Assembly: GCA_025869365.1 (NCBI GenBank)
Contig: JAOZVV010000119.1
Span: 1-40,340 of the forward strand
Source of the DNA: Pseudonocardia sp.
GTDB taxonomy: Bacteria; Actinomycetota; Actinomycetes; Mycobacteriales; Pseudonocardiaceae
Length of the DNA stretch: 40,340 bases
Direction of reading: 5' to 3'
A program made the translations under genes and the position numbers. Within the stretch, counting starts at the first letter, position 1. Every line of letters starts with the position of its first letter. The notes under the pieces are model-generated. The model had not been told where the DNA came from, made no database searches, and saw nothing but the letters and a program-made list of their open reading frames with translations. Shown here one piece after another: positions 1 to 8,135 of this stretch.

Positions 1-1
1 C

Positions 2-73
2 CTCGCATCCTGCCCCCTGACCCGCTCACTCGCCTTCACCGAGGAGCAGCTGGAGAGGTTCTCGCACGTCTGA
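2..73 (+). CDS. C-terminal fragment of an unidentified protein
   Basis: One frame is open from the window edge to a TGA at 71-73 and ends in the residues SLAFTEEQLERFSHV. Codon use is GC-rich at third positions, as in the neighbouring genes, and the frame converges on the transporter gene that ends at 153. Only about 23 residues are visible, so no family can be assigned. The 22-bp repeat array begins 15 bases after this stop codon. Confidence 0.45.
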   Translation, partial: LASCPLTRSLAFTEEQLERFSHV

Positions 74-88
74 GGCGCACGTGACCGA

Positions 89-148
89 CGGCCCCGCGAG
101 TCGCGATCTGCGGCCCCGCGAGTCGCGATCTGCGGCCCCGCGAGTCGG
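89..148 (+). repeat. 22-bp tandem repeat array, left copy
   Basis: Two identical 22-bp units lie at 89-110 and 111-132, followed by a partial third from 133. Each carries the core GCGAGTCGCGAT. The array fills most of the gap between two convergent genes. The same unit with the same period occurs in inverse orientation at 1575-1696. Units are contiguous with no spacers, so this is not a CRISPR. The core can fold on itself (TCGCGA), so a transcript end or protein-binding role is possible but not shown. Confidence 0.85.
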
Positions 149-152
149 GGGA

Positions 153-1463
153 TCAGGTCGTGCGGAGCGGGCGCCCGGCCGTCTCCTTCACCAGCAGCAC
201 CGCGGGCAGCGACACGAGGGCCAGCAGCATCACGTAGAAGGCGCCGACCATGCTGCTGCCCGTCACACCGCCGAGCCAGGTGAGCAGGTAGGGCGCGGAG
301 CCGCCGAAGAGGGCGACGGAGAGGTTGTAGGTGATGCCGTGCCCGCTCACCCGGACCCTCGTCGGGAACATCTCGGTCAGGGTCGAGTTGGTCACGGCCG
401 CGTAGGCGCCGGCCAGGAAGCCGAAGATCGCCAGCCCGCACACGATCAGCCCGAAGGACCCCGAGGTGATCAGCAGGAAACTCGGGTAGGAGAGCAGGAG
501 CAGCCCGACGCCGCTGCCCAGCAGCACCGGCCGCCGGCCGATCCGATCCGACCACCACGCTCCGCCGATCTCGGCCACGAGACAGACCGCCAGCGCGATC
601 ACCGAGGGTGCGAACGCCTGGAACCCGGTCAGCGCGAGGCTCTTCGTCGCGAAGCTCGGCAGGTAGCCGACGATCATGTAGAACGACGAGGCGTTCACCG
701 CGATCAGGCAGAACGCCTTGACCAGCAGGTTCCACTGGGCCCGCCCGCGCAGCGCCGCCGCGACGGGGTTGCTCTCCCGGGACCGCTCCTCGCGCAGGGC
801 GACGAAGTGCGGGGTCTCGTCGAGCCGGCGACGGATGTAGAGGCCGATGATCCCCATCGGCAGCGCGACGAGCAGCGGGAGCCGCCAGCCCCAGGACTGC
901 ATGTCCGCGGTCGAGAGCGTCAGCAGCAGGATGCCGGGGAACAGGCTACCCAGCAGCGTCCCCACCACGGAGCCGACGGAGATCATCCCGACATACAACC
1001 CGCGCCTGTGCACGGGTGAGTGCTCGGCGATGAACGACACCGCACCGGAGATCTCGCCGCCCGCCGAGAAGCCCTGCAGGAAGCGCAGCACGATCAGCAG
1101 GACCGGCGCGGCGACCCCGATCGCGGTGTATCCCGGCAGGACGCCCATCAGCGTCGTCGCGACGGACATGAGCAGGACTGTCAGCGCGAGCGTGCGCTTG
1201 CGGCCGATGCGGTCCCCGATCGCGCCCCAGACGAAGCCGCCGAGCGGCCGCGCGAAGAAGGCGACGGCGAACACCGCGAGCGTGGACAGCAGGGCGGTCG
1301 ACGGATCGGCCGCCGGGAAGAAGACCGCCGCCAGCGTGGTCGCCAGCACGGCGTAGACGGAGAACTCGTAGAACTCCACGAACGAGCCGACGACGCCGCC
1401 GAGCAGGGTCCGGCGGACGGCTCGAGTGGTGGACCCGTCCACCTCGGGCACGGTTCTGGTCAC
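153..1463 (-). CDS. MFS transporter of the metabolite:H+ symporter (MHS) type
   Basis: This 436-residue integral membrane protein has about 12 hydrophobic segments. The loop after the second segment carries GDRIGRKRTL, the MFS signature, and a second copy (SDRIGRRP) begins the C-terminal half. The LRFLQGFSAGGE stretch is typical of the MHS branch (KgtP, ProP and aromatic or dicarboxylate uptake). It starts with GTG at 1463 behind a GGGAG ribosome site, and a TTGACA promoter lies upstream. As the last gene of the leftward P450 set it probably imports the substrate or an acidic breakdown product. The substrate cannot be read from sequence. The gene is bracketed by the two 22-bp repeat arrays. 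Confidence 0.9.
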   Translation of the reverse strand: MTRTVPEVDGSTTRAVRRTLLGGVVGSFVEFYEFSVYAVLATTLAAVFFPAADPSTALLSTLAVFAVAFFARPLGGFVWGAIGDRIGRKRTLALTVLLMSVATTLMGVLPGYTAIGVAAPVLLIVLRFLQGFSAGGEISGAVSFIAEHSPVHRRGLYVGMISVGSVVGTLLGSLFPGILLLTLSTADMQSWGWRLPLLVALPMGIIGLYIRRRLDETPHFVALREERSRESNPVAAALRGRAQWNLLVKAFCLIAVNASSFYMIVGYLPSFATKSLALTGFQAFAPSVIALAVCLVAEIGGAWWSDRIGRRPVLLGSGVGLLLLSYPSFLLITSGSFGLIVCGLAIFGFLAGAYAAVTNSTLTEMFPTRVRVSGHGITYNLSVALFGGSAPYLLTWLGGVTGSSMVGAFYVMLLALVSLPAVLLVKETAGRPLRTT

Positions 1464-1512
1464 GGCAGGGCTCCCGGCGACGTCGCATTACTGACGGGGG
1501 CACCCGTCGGGG

Positions 1513-1544
1513 CGACGCTAGGAATCTGACGACGCTCCTGTCAA
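1513..1544 (-). promoter_or_regulatory. Promoter of the transporter gene, overlapping the shared CTAGCGTCG motif
   Basis: On the minus strand TTGACA (1544-1539) is followed after 18 bases by TAGCGT (1520-1515), a good actinobacterial -35/-10 pair about 50 bases before the GTG start. The -10 lies inside CTAGCGTCG (1521-1513), which with CTGACGACG at 1526-1534 forms an imperfect inverted repeat. The same half-site recurs at the other promoters of this island. Confidence 0.6.
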
Positions 1545-1574
1545 CGCATGCCGCCGCGTGCAACGCCACACCGT

Positions 1575-1696
1575 GACTCGCGCAACTCCCCATCGCGACT
1601 CGCGCGGCCCCACACCCCGACTCGCGCGGGCCAGCATCGCGACTCGCGCGGGCCCGCATCGCGACTCGCGCGGGCCCGCATCGCGACTCGCGGGCG
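1575..1696 (-). repeat. 22-bp tandem repeat array, right copy (six units, inverted relative to the left copy)
   Basis: GACTCGCG occurs at 1575, 1597, 1619, 1641, 1663 and 1685, exactly 22 bases apart. The units nearest the ferredoxin gene are almost identical and those nearest the transporter are diverged. Read on the minus strand the unit carries GCGAGTCGCGAT, the same core as the array at 89-148. The array starts about 20 bases after the ferredoxin stop codon, so both arrays read in the sense direction of the gene that ends just before them. Confidence 0.9.
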
Positions 1697-1714
1697 TGGG
1701 CGTGTGCCGGCCGG

Positions 1715-1939
1715 TCAGAAGATGTCGATCTCCTTGCCGGAGTCCGCGTCGTGGATCCGCAGGGCGCCGGAGGGGCAGGTACGGGCGAGCTCGAGCTGCG
1801 CGGTGTCCGACGGCTGCGCGGCGTCCGGGACGAGCTCGGCGATGTCCTCGTCGTCGAAGCGGAAGAGGTCCGGCGCGTCGGCGACGCACTTGCCCGAGCT
1901 GATGCAGACCTCGGGGTCCACGGAGATCCGGTAGGTCAT
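1715..1939 (-). CDS. [3Fe-4S] ferredoxin, P450 redox partner
   Basis: This is a 74-residue soluble ferredoxin. Cys12 and Cys18 are separated by five residues and Cys55 sits in a TCPSGAL motif. That is the pattern of the single-cluster 3Fe-4S ferredoxins (Fer4_13/Fer4_15 type) that pass electrons to actinobacterial P450s. Its ATG overlaps the P450 stop codon by four bases (ATGA at 1936-1939), so the two are translationally coupled and the ferredoxin very probably serves that enzyme. No ferredoxin reductase gene is in the window, so the reductase must be encoded elsewhere. Confidence 0.93.
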   Translation of the reverse strand: MTYRISVDPEVCISSGKCVADAPDLFRFDDEDIAELVPDAAQPSDTAQLELARTCPSGALRIHDADSGKEIDIF

Positions 1940-3132
1940 CGGTTTCCTCCCAGCAGGACGGGGTAGCTGCCCCAGTAGGGGCGGGCGGTGGCGGCGTCGC
2001 GTTGCGGCGGGTTCGCCGGGTCCCGCCGCACACCGGCGGCGAACATCTGCCCGACCGCCCCCGTGACCAGGCCGTAGAGGTGTGAGTCCGGATCCGTGTC
2101 CGGCCGCGCGACGACGCCCGCGGCGAGGTCCTGCCCGATGCAGACGTGCATCCCGGCGGCGAAGCTCAGCCCGAAGGGCGCGACCCCGGGCGGCAGCACC
2201 CGGTCCGGGTCGAACTCCGCGGCGTCCGGCCCGAACAGGGTGACGTCCCGGTTGACGGCCTGCAGGTCGATGACGACGGTGGCGCCCTCCGGGATCTCGA
2301 TGCCCGACCGCAGGCGGACGGGCGCGAGCGCGCGCCGCCGACCGGTGGGGCTCGACGGGTTGAGCCGGACGGTCTCGTGGATGCACCGCTGCACGAACAG
2401 CGGATCGTCCGCCCGCCGCTCCTGCCCGGGCCGGGCCTCGAACCAGCCGAGCATGTGGTCGATGGCGCGGACGAACGCCGTCGCGCTGGTGTGGCCACCC
2501 GCGAGCAGGAAGAACGCCACCTCGCGGCGCACGACGTGGTGCGGCAACTGCAGCTTGTCCTGGTTCTGCAACAGCGTGGAGAGCACGTCGCGCGGCTGCT
2601 CGTCCGCCGGGAGGGCGCGGCGACGGGCGATCGACGGGGCGAGGAACTCGGTGTCCCAGTCCTCGAGAGCCTGCGCGACGGCCGCGGCCTGGGCCACCTT
2701 GTCGCCGGTGGAGTGCGCGAGGGTGGCGCCCTCGATGAACCGCATCATGTAGGCGTACAACCGGGCCGTCTCCTCGGCCGTGCCCTCCGGCCGGTCGACG
2801 CCGGCGGTGAGCGCCGCGAGGTTGAGCATCAGCTCGTGCCCGAGATGGACCAGGTCCACCCCGCCCGCCTCGATGTAGGGCGCGAGCGTGCGGGCGGTGA
2901 CCCCGGGGAACAGGTCCCGCTCGTAGCGTTCGAACACGTCCCGGCGGAACAGCGTGTTCTCCACCCGCCGGCGGTCCCGGTGCTCGGCACCGTGCAGGTT
3001 GACCAGGACGTCCGCCATCACGACCTCGCCCTCGTCGTAGAGGGACTGGCGGAGGTCCCGGCTGCGGTAGGCGTCCTTGGCGTCGGCGAACGAGGTCAGC
3101 GTGACGATCTCGGAACCCACTGCTGCGGTCAT
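1936..3132 (-). CDS. Cytochrome P450 (first paralogue)
   Basis: A 398-residue soluble bacterial P450. Visible landmarks are the HGAEH segment (about 47-51), an I-helix AGGHT at 211-215, the ExxR pair E253/R256 and the haem loop FAAGMHVCIG with Cys331 as the thiolate ligand. The acidic residue that normally precedes the I-helix threonine is histidine, as in some CYP51 enzymes. It starts with ATG behind GAGGAG and has its own promoter overlapping the end of the gene upstream. It is clearly related along its whole length to the P450 at 6924-8135. The substrate is unknown. The neighbours suggest hydroxylation or epoxidation in an alicyclic or terpenoid pathway. Confidence 0.95.
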   Translation of the reverse strand: MTAAVGSEIVTLTSFADAKDAYRSRDLRQSLYDEGEVVMADVLVNLHGAEHRDRRRVENTLFRRDVFERYERDLFPGVTARTLAPYIEAGGVDLVHLGHELMLNLAALTAGVDRPEGTAEETARLYAYMMRFIEGATLAHSTGDKVAQAAAVAQALEDWDTEFLAPSIARRRALPADEQPRDVLSTLLQNQDKLQLPHHVVRREVAFFLLAGGHTSATAFVRAIDHMLGWFEARPGQERRADDPLFVQRCIHETVRLNPSSPTGRRRALAPVRLRSGIEIPEGATVVIDLQAVNRDVTLFGPDAAEFDPDRVLPPGVAPFGLSFAAGMHVCIGQDLAAGVVARPDTDPDSHLYGLVTGAVGQMFAAGVRRDPANPPQRDAATARPYWGSYPVLLGGNR

Positions 3133-3168
3133 GACCCACTCCTCGGACGCCGTCGGCCTGCTTCCGGA

Positions 3169-3196
3169 AATCTAGTCGTTAGCTCCCTGACGTCAA
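3169..3196 (-). promoter_or_regulatory. Promoter of the P450-ferredoxin pair
   Basis: On the minus strand TTGACG (3196-3191) and TAGATT (3174-3169) are 16 bases apart, about 37 bases before the P450 ATG. The spacer contains CTAACGACT (3182-3174), a variant of the island's CTARCGWCG half-site. The -35 element overlaps the stop codon of the upstream oxidoreductase gene. Confidence 0.55.
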
Positions 3197-4209
3197 CCAC
3201 ACAGCTCGATCGCCTCCGCGATCCGCAGCGCGGCGAGCCCGTCGGCGAAGGTCGGGATCTCGGCCGTCCGCCCGGCGGCGAGGTGCCGGATCAGCCGGGT
3301 GAACGGCTCGGTCGCGGCGCCGTCCGGGGCGACCAGCTCACGCGGGCCGTCGTCCCCGGCCCGCGCGCCGGACAGGCGCACCGGGAAGTGCCCGGTGTGC
3401 CCCGCGGCCTCGGCCAGCAGCATCCCCTCCGAGCCGTGCACCACCATCCGCCACCCCGCGCCGAAGCGCGCCACCCAGGAGCTGTGCACCGAGCAGACCG
3501 CGCCGTCCGGCGTGCGCGCGGTCCACGCCGCGGAGTCCACGCTGTCCGCGGGCAGGTGCCCGCCCCACAGCGGCTCCCGCCGCGCGGCGGACCCCCGCAC
3601 GTCGGTGAGCTCGCCGAACAGCCAGCGCAGCAGGTCCGCGGTGTGCAGCCCGTGCACCCGCAGCGAGCTGGCCCCGTGCTCGGCCGCGGCGCACCAGCCC
3701 GACGACCGGATCGCGGCGTCGGTGGTGAAGGTCGGGTAGAACGCCGTCACCGAGATGTTGTCCACCCGCCCGACGAAGCCGTCGCCGACCAGCCGGTGCA
3801 GCTCCTGCAGCCCCGGCCAGAAGCGGGACTGCATGTCCACCAGGCCGCTCCGTCCCGCGGCGGCCGCGGCGTCGATCAGCGCGATCCCGTCCGCCACCGA
3901 CGGCGCGAGCGGCGCCTCGCACAGCACGTCCTTGCCCCCGGCGAACGCCGCCTCGGCCATCGGCCGGTGCAGGCTGGGCCGGGTGGCGACGTCGACGAGG
4001 TCCACGTCCGGGTCCGCGCACAGCGCCTCGTACCCGACGTGGGCGTGCGGGACGCCGAACTTCTCCGCGATCGCGTCCGCGGTGTCCCGGTGGGCGGTCG
4101 CCACCGCGACCAGCTCGACGACGCCCTCCTCGGCCAGCGCCCGGTAGACGGGCAGGTGGGTGCCCGCCGCGTAGTTGACCCCGACGACCCCGACGCGCAG
4201 GGCACTCAC
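3193..4209 (-). CDS. Gfo/Idh/MocA-family oxidoreductase lacking canonical catalytic residues
   Basis: The 338-residue protein opens with a Rossmann fold (RVGVVGVNYAAG, residues 5-16) and continues into the C-terminal alpha/beta domain of NAD(P)-dependent sugar or diol dehydrogenases (LHTADLLRWLFGE, about 188-200). The family's EKP motif reads EAP (98-100), so the usual lysine is alanine. The Asp of the DxGxH motif is Val185 while His189 remains. It may therefore use different chemistry or act on an unusual substrate. It starts with GTG at 4209, overlapping the previous stop by four bases. Oxidation of a hydroxylated ring is a reasonable guess from context. Confidence 0.85.
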   Translation of the reverse strand: MSALRVGVVGVNYAAGTHLPVYRALAEEGVVELVAVATAHRDTADAIAEKFGVPHAHVGYEALCADPDVDLVDVATRPSLHRPMAEAAFAGGKDVLCEAPLAPSVADGIALIDAAAAAGRSGLVDMQSRFWPGLQELHRLVGDGFVGRVDNISVTAFYPTFTTDAAIRSSGWCAAAEHGASSLRVHGLHTADLLRWLFGELTDVRGSAARREPLWGGHLPADSVDSAAWTARTPDGAVCSVHSSWVARFGAGWRMVVHGSEGMLLAEAAGHTGHFPVRLSGARAGDDGPRELVAPDGAATEPFTRLIRHLAAGRTAEIPTFADGLAALRIAEAIELCG

Positions 4210-5222
4210 GCCGGTACCGCGCTCGCGTCGAGCTTGGGCAGGACCTCCGTGCCGAAGAGCTCCATCGCCTCCAGCACGGCGGCGTTGTCCGGGCCCGTCG
4301 GGTACCGGAAGATCATCAGGAAGTCGTCCACCCCGGCGTCGGACCGGAACCGGCCGATCGTGTCCACGCACTCCTCCGGCGTCCCGAACACGAACCGGTC
4401 CTTGACGAACTCCTCGAGCGTGATGGCCGAGGACGACGTGACGCCGGGCAGGTCCGTGATGGCGCCGTAGTCGAAGAGGGTGCGGGCCATCGCGAGCGCG
4501 GTGTCCCCGAACTTCTCCAGCGCGGCCTCGCGGGAGCGGTACGGCCAGCAGAACCGGATCGACGTGACGTGCGGCGTGCGTCCCCCGGCCTCGGCGGCGG
4601 CCCGGTAGTCCGCCGCCATCCCGGCCATCGTCGGCAGGGACATCAGGGCGTTGGTGATCCATCCGTCGGCGAGCCGGCCGGCGCGGCGCAGGCCGCCGGG
4701 GGTCCAGGCCGCGAGGTGCAGCGGCACGCCCTCGGCCCGCACGGGCCGCGGGATCACCGAGACGTCGTCGAAGGAGTAGATCTCGTCCGCGAAGGAGAAC
4801 CGCTCCTGGGTGTGCGCCGCCCGCAGGATCCGGACGGTCTCGTCGAAACGCTGCGCGCGGTCCTCCCAGCTCACCCCGACCGTCGAGTAGTCGACGGGCA
4901 TGTACCCGACCCCGAGGCCGAGCCACGCGCGGCCCCCGGAGAGCTGGTCGAGCATGGCGGAGTCCTGAGCGAGCTCCACCGGGTTGTACAGCGGCGCGAT
5001 GGCGATGGCGGTGCCGACCTTCACCCGGCGGGTCCGCGCGGCGATCGCGTACGCCAGGTGCAGCGGGGAGCCGAAGTACTCGTCGGAGTACTTGTGCTCG
5101 GTGGTCAGCGCGGCCGAGAAGCCGAGCCGGTCGGCGGCCTCGGCCTGCTCGAGGATCTCGCCCAGCACCGTGTGCGGGTCGCCGGTGACCAGGCCTTGGG
5201 TGAACAGCACTCCGACGGACAT
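4206..5222 (-). CDS. LLM-class (luciferase-like) flavin/F420-dependent oxidoreductase
   Basis: This 338-residue single-domain TIM-barrel protein has the family's landmarks: TTEHKYSDEYFGSPL (about 40-54), the GTAIAIAPLYNPVELAQD strand, LSGGRAWLGLGVGY, and a C-terminal GTPEECVDTIGRF segment. Relatives either oxygenate small molecules with reduced FMN or use coenzyme F420. Limonene 1,2-monooxygenase of Rhodococcus belongs to this superfamily, which is of interest given the epoxide hydrolase nearby. It starts with ATG behind GGAGGAG. FMN and F420 cannot be told apart by eye. Confidence 0.9.
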   Translation of the reverse strand: MSVGVLFTQGLVTGDPHTVLGEILEQAEAADRLGFSAALTTEHKYSDEYFGSPLHLAYAIAARTRRVKVGTAIAIAPLYNPVELAQDSAMLDQLSGGRAWLGLGVGYMPVDYSTVGVSWEDRAQRFDETVRILRAAHTQERFSFADEIYSFDDVSVIPRPVRAEGVPLHLAAWTPGGLRRAGRLADGWITNALMSLPTMAGMAADYRAAAEAGGRTPHVTSIRFCWPYRSREAALEKFGDTALAMARTLFDYGAITDLPGVTSSSAITLEEFVKDRFVFGTPEECVDTIGRFRSDAGVDDFLMIFRYPTGPDNAAVLEAMELFGTEVLPKLDASAVPA

Positions 5223-5284
5223 CGGTGTCTCCTCCGGGAAAGGGTGGCAGACCAGGCTGTGGTCCGCCGGATCGTAGGCCCCGG

Positions 5285-6748
5285 TCAGGGGGCGTGGGAG
5301 CCGGGTGCGTCGAGATGCACCAGGGCGATCTTCGTGTCGAGCATCGAGGGCATCCCGGCGTGCAGGACGGTGCCGTGGTCCCCCTCGTCGTGCACGCCGC
5401 GGGCCGCGGCGCGGCCGGCGACCCGGCCGAGGGTGAAGCCGCCGCAGATGTGGACGCCGCCGAGGTCGGAGACCGGGTTGAGCCCACCGACGCAGTCCCC
5501 GGCGGCGAACAGTCCGCCGATCGGGCTCCCGAACACGTCGACGACCTGCATGTCGGTGGTGACGCGGAAGCCGCCGCAGCAGAAGTTGACGCCCTCGACC
5601 ATCGGGACGGCCGTGAAGGGCGCGGTGGCGCAGCGCCGCCGCCCCGGCGGGAGGACGACCCGGCCGAACTCCGGGTCCACCTCGGCCCCGGTCCCCAGGA
5701 ACGCGTTCCAGCCCGCGACCGTGCGCTCCAGCGCCTCCCCCGGGACCCCGATCGCGGCCGCCAGCTCGGTGAGGGTGGCCGCCTGCACCAGCGGCTCGGG
5801 CATCTGCCCGATCAGGCCGGCCTTCTCCCGTGCGACCTCGTCGTCGACGACGTACCAGGCGCGCCTGCCCGGTTGCGCGTGCAGCTGCTCCACCCGGTCC
5901 TCGTAGGGCCCGGCCTCGTCGTGGAACCGCTCCCCCGCCCCGTTGACCGCGATCGCGTCCTCCACCACCGACGACGACACGATCACCAGCGGCGGGACGA
6001 ACGTCATGTTGATCAGGTCGCCGCCGACGGCCTGGCCCATCAGGTGCCCGTCCCCGCGGCAGGTGTCGACGCCGAGGTAGGGCGCCCGGGCGACGAACTC
6101 GGGCTGGTAGCGGCGGCGCAGCTCGGGGTTGGACTGGTATCCGCCGGTCGCGAGGACCACCCCGCGCCGGGCGTGCAGGGCGTGGCGCTGCCCGTCCGCC
6201 GGTCCGTGGGCCAGCACCCCGGTGATCCGGCCGTCCTCGCTCACCAACCGGTCCGCGACCGTCCCGAAGAGGGTGGTGACGTTCGGCAGCGCGAAGTCCG
6301 GCGCGAACGCGCGGCCCAGCATCCAGCTGTCCTCGACCGCGGCCATCCGGTCCACGGTGTGCTGTCTCGGCCGTGGGATGAACCGGGAGAAGCGCACCCC
6401 GCGCCCGGTGAGGATCCGGTAGGTCTCCGCGCTCTCCCGGGCGTAGAGCCGGACGAGCTCCTCGTCCCACTCCACACCGAACCGCTCCTCGGCCTGGGCG
6501 ACCATCGCCCGCGCGTCCGCGACGAAGGTCTCCTCGTCGTCCTCGATGCCCTGCTCGCGCTGCATCTGCGAGTCGACGAAGGCCAGGTAGCCGGTGGACC
6601 AGACCGCGTTGCCGCCGATGTGCTCCATCGCCTCCACCGCGATCACCTCGGCGCCCTGCGCGGCCGCCGCGGCGACGGCGGCCATCCCGGCGGGGCCGGT
6701 GCCGAGCACGACGACGTCCGCGGTGAGAGTCCGGACCGGATCGGCCAC
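5285..6748 (-). CDS. FAD-dependent dehydrogenase of the fumarate reductase/3-ketosteroid dehydrogenase type
   Basis: A 487-residue flavoprotein. The N-terminal dinucleotide fold is VVVLGTGPAGMAA (about 12-24). The substrate/FAD domain carries GDGHLMGQAVGG and ERFHDEAGPYED, and the end has GLFAAGDCVGGL and GGFTLGRVAGR, all hallmarks of the FAD_binding_2 family. Members insert or reduce C=C bonds next to a carbonyl. I chose the GTG at 6748 because GAGGAGG sits five bases upstream. An ATG 19 codons earlier is in frame but lacks a ribosome site. As first gene of the leftward set it may dehydrogenate a cyclic ketone. The precise reaction is inferred. Confidence 0.88.
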   Translation of the reverse strand: MADPVRTLTADVVVLGTGPAGMAAVAAAAAQGAEVIAVEAMEHIGGNAVWSTGYLAFVDSQMQREQGIEDDEETFVADARAMVAQAEERFGVEWDEELVRLYARESAETYRILTGRGVRFSRFIPRPRQHTVDRMAAVEDSWMLGRAFAPDFALPNVTTLFGTVADRLVSEDGRITGVLAHGPADGQRHALHARRGVVLATGGYQSNPELRRRYQPEFVARAPYLGVDTCRGDGHLMGQAVGGDLINMTFVPPLVIVSSSVVEDAIAVNGAGERFHDEAGPYEDRVEQLHAQPGRRAWYVVDDEVAREKAGLIGQMPEPLVQAATLTELAAAIGVPGEALERTVAGWNAFLGTGAEVDPEFGRVVLPPGRRRCATAPFTAVPMVEGVNFCCGGFRVTTDMQVVDVFGSPIGGLFAAGDCVGGLNPVSDLGGVHICGGFTLGRVAGRAAARGVHDEGDHGTVLHAGMPSMLDTKIALVHLDAPGSHAP

Positions 6749-6800
6749 GCAGTCCTCCTCGGTGGGCTGGAGCACGAGACTCTCGTGCGGCCCGTACGGC

Positions 6801-6878
6801 GTCAACCCCCTAACGACGCCGCCCGCGCGCCCGCTCGACGCCTGGACGGAGCGCAGCGGCCGTTGCTAGCGTCGCTAG
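6801..6878. promoter_or_regulatory. Divergent control region with a perfect palindrome CTAGCGTCGCTAG
   Basis: The gap separates the leftward FAD dehydrogenase from the rightward second P450. For the rightward gene TGGACG (6843-6848) and TAGCGT (6867-6872) are 18 bases apart, and the -10 lies within CTAGCGTCGCTAG (6866-6878), a perfect odd palindrome. On the leftward side TTGACG (6805-6800 on the minus strand) lies next to CTAACGACG (6810-6818). These half-sites match those at 1513, 3174 and 8582. Confidence 0.6.
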
Positions 6879-6923
6879 GAAGATCACGACGCATCCAGAC
6901 CGGACACGCAGCGAGGCGGGCCA

Positions 6924-8135
6924 ATGCAGACGATCACTCTCGACGGGTACGCGGAGGTCCGCGACGCCTACCGCCAACACGATCTCGAACAGGCCCTCTA
7001 CGACGCGGGCGGCGTCGTGATGGCGGACTGCCTGCTCGTGCTGCACGGCGGGGAGCACCGGCGACGGCGACGGGTGGAGAACCGGCTGTTCCGCCGCGGC
7101 ACGTTCCGGTACTGGGAGCGGACGTTCCTGCACGACGTCGTCCGGGACACGCTCGCCCCGTTCCACGCCGCCGGCCGGGCGGACCTGCTGGAGATCGGCT
7201 ACCGCACGATCATGAACCTGACCGCGATGGTCGCCGGGGTGGACCAGCCGACGGGCTCGGTCGAGGAGACCGACGCGCTCTACCGGTTCGCGAAGAAGTT
7301 CTCCGAGGGCGCCACGCTGGTGCACACCACCCGGGACCCGGAGGTCGTCCGGGCCGAGGTCCAGGACGCCCTCGACGACTTCGACCGGATCTTCCTGCAG
7401 CCCTCGGTCGCCCGGCGCCGTGCCCTCCTGGCCCGTCTCGACGCCGGGGAGATCACCGAGGACGACCTCCCCCGCGACGTCCTGACGGCCCTGCTCCGCA
7501 ACCGGGACGAGCTCGGTGTCGACGACGATGTCCTGCGCCGCGAATGCGCCTTCTACCTGCAGGCGGGCTCGCACAGCACCGCGGACGCGTTCAGCCACGC
7601 CGCGGACGACTTCTTCACCTGGGCCCGGAGCGACCCGGCGGCCGCGGAGAAGGCGCGGCACGATCGGGCGCTGCTGCAGCGCTGCGTGTACGAGACGCTG
7701 CGGCTGCACCCCGCGAGCCCGGTGGCCCAGCGCCGCGCCCTCGCCCCGATCACCCTGCGGGGCGGCACCGAGATCCCCGAGGGCTCGTTCGTGGTCCTGG
7801 ACATCGCGGGGGCGAACCGGGACGGGCGGATCTTCGACCGGCCGGAGGTCTACGACCCGTTCCGCGAGGTCCCCGCGGACGTCCCGCGCTGGGGCCACGC
7901 CTTCGGCGGCGGGATGCACGCCTGCATCGGAACGGAGCTCGCGGGCGGGGTGCCCACACCGGACCGGCCGTCGCCGGAGCAGGCCCACGAGCAGGTGCTC
8001 GGCACCGTCACCCTGATGCTCGACGCGCTGCTGGCCGCGGGGGCCCACCCGGATCCGGATGCCCCGCCGCAGCGGGACCCGGACTCGGCGCGGGACCACT
8101 TCGCGTCCTACCCCGTGCTGTTCGGCGCGCCGTGA
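6924..8135 (+). CDS. Cytochrome P450 (second paralogue)
   Basis: A 403-residue P450 closely related to the one at 1936-3132. Landmarks are HGGEH (41-45), an I-helix AGSHS at 214-218, E257/R260 of the ExxR motif and the haem loop FGGGMHACIG with Cys334. The canonical acid-threonine pair of the I-helix is replaced by His-Ser, which is unusual and may change oxygen activation. It is the first gene of the rightward set. Its stop overlaps the next gene's GTG by four bases, which couples it to an epoxide hydrolase, so alkene epoxidation is a plausible reaction. No ferredoxin follows it. It probably shares the one at 1715. Confidence 0.95.
   Translation: MQTITLDGYAEVRDAYRQHDLEQALYDAGGVVMADCLLVLHGGEHRRRRRVENRLFRRGTFRYWERTFLHDVVRDTLAPFHAAGRADLLEIGYRTIMNLTAMVAGVDQPTGSVEETDALYRFAKKFSEGATLVHTTRDPEVVRAEVQDALDDFDRIFLQPSVARRRALLARLDAGEITEDDLPRDVLTALLRNRDELGVDDDVLRRECAFYLQAGSHSTADAFSHAADDFFTWARSDPAAAEKARHDRALLQRCVYETLRLHPASPVAQRRALAPITLRGGTEIPEGSFVVLDIAGANRDGRIFDRPEVYDPFREVPADVPRWGHAFGGGMHACIGTELAGGVPTPDRPSPEQAHEQVLGTVTLMLDALLAAGAHPDPDAPPQRDPDSARDHFASYPVLFGAP

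Noticed and set aside
89-1696. CRISPR arrays
   Set aside because: The 22-bp units are directly adjacent with no unique spacers, and no cas genes are present.
2146-4470. A 774-codon rightward frame opposite the P450 and oxidoreductase genes
   Set aside because: It is an antisense shadow. The leftward genes have clear motifs and ribosome sites.
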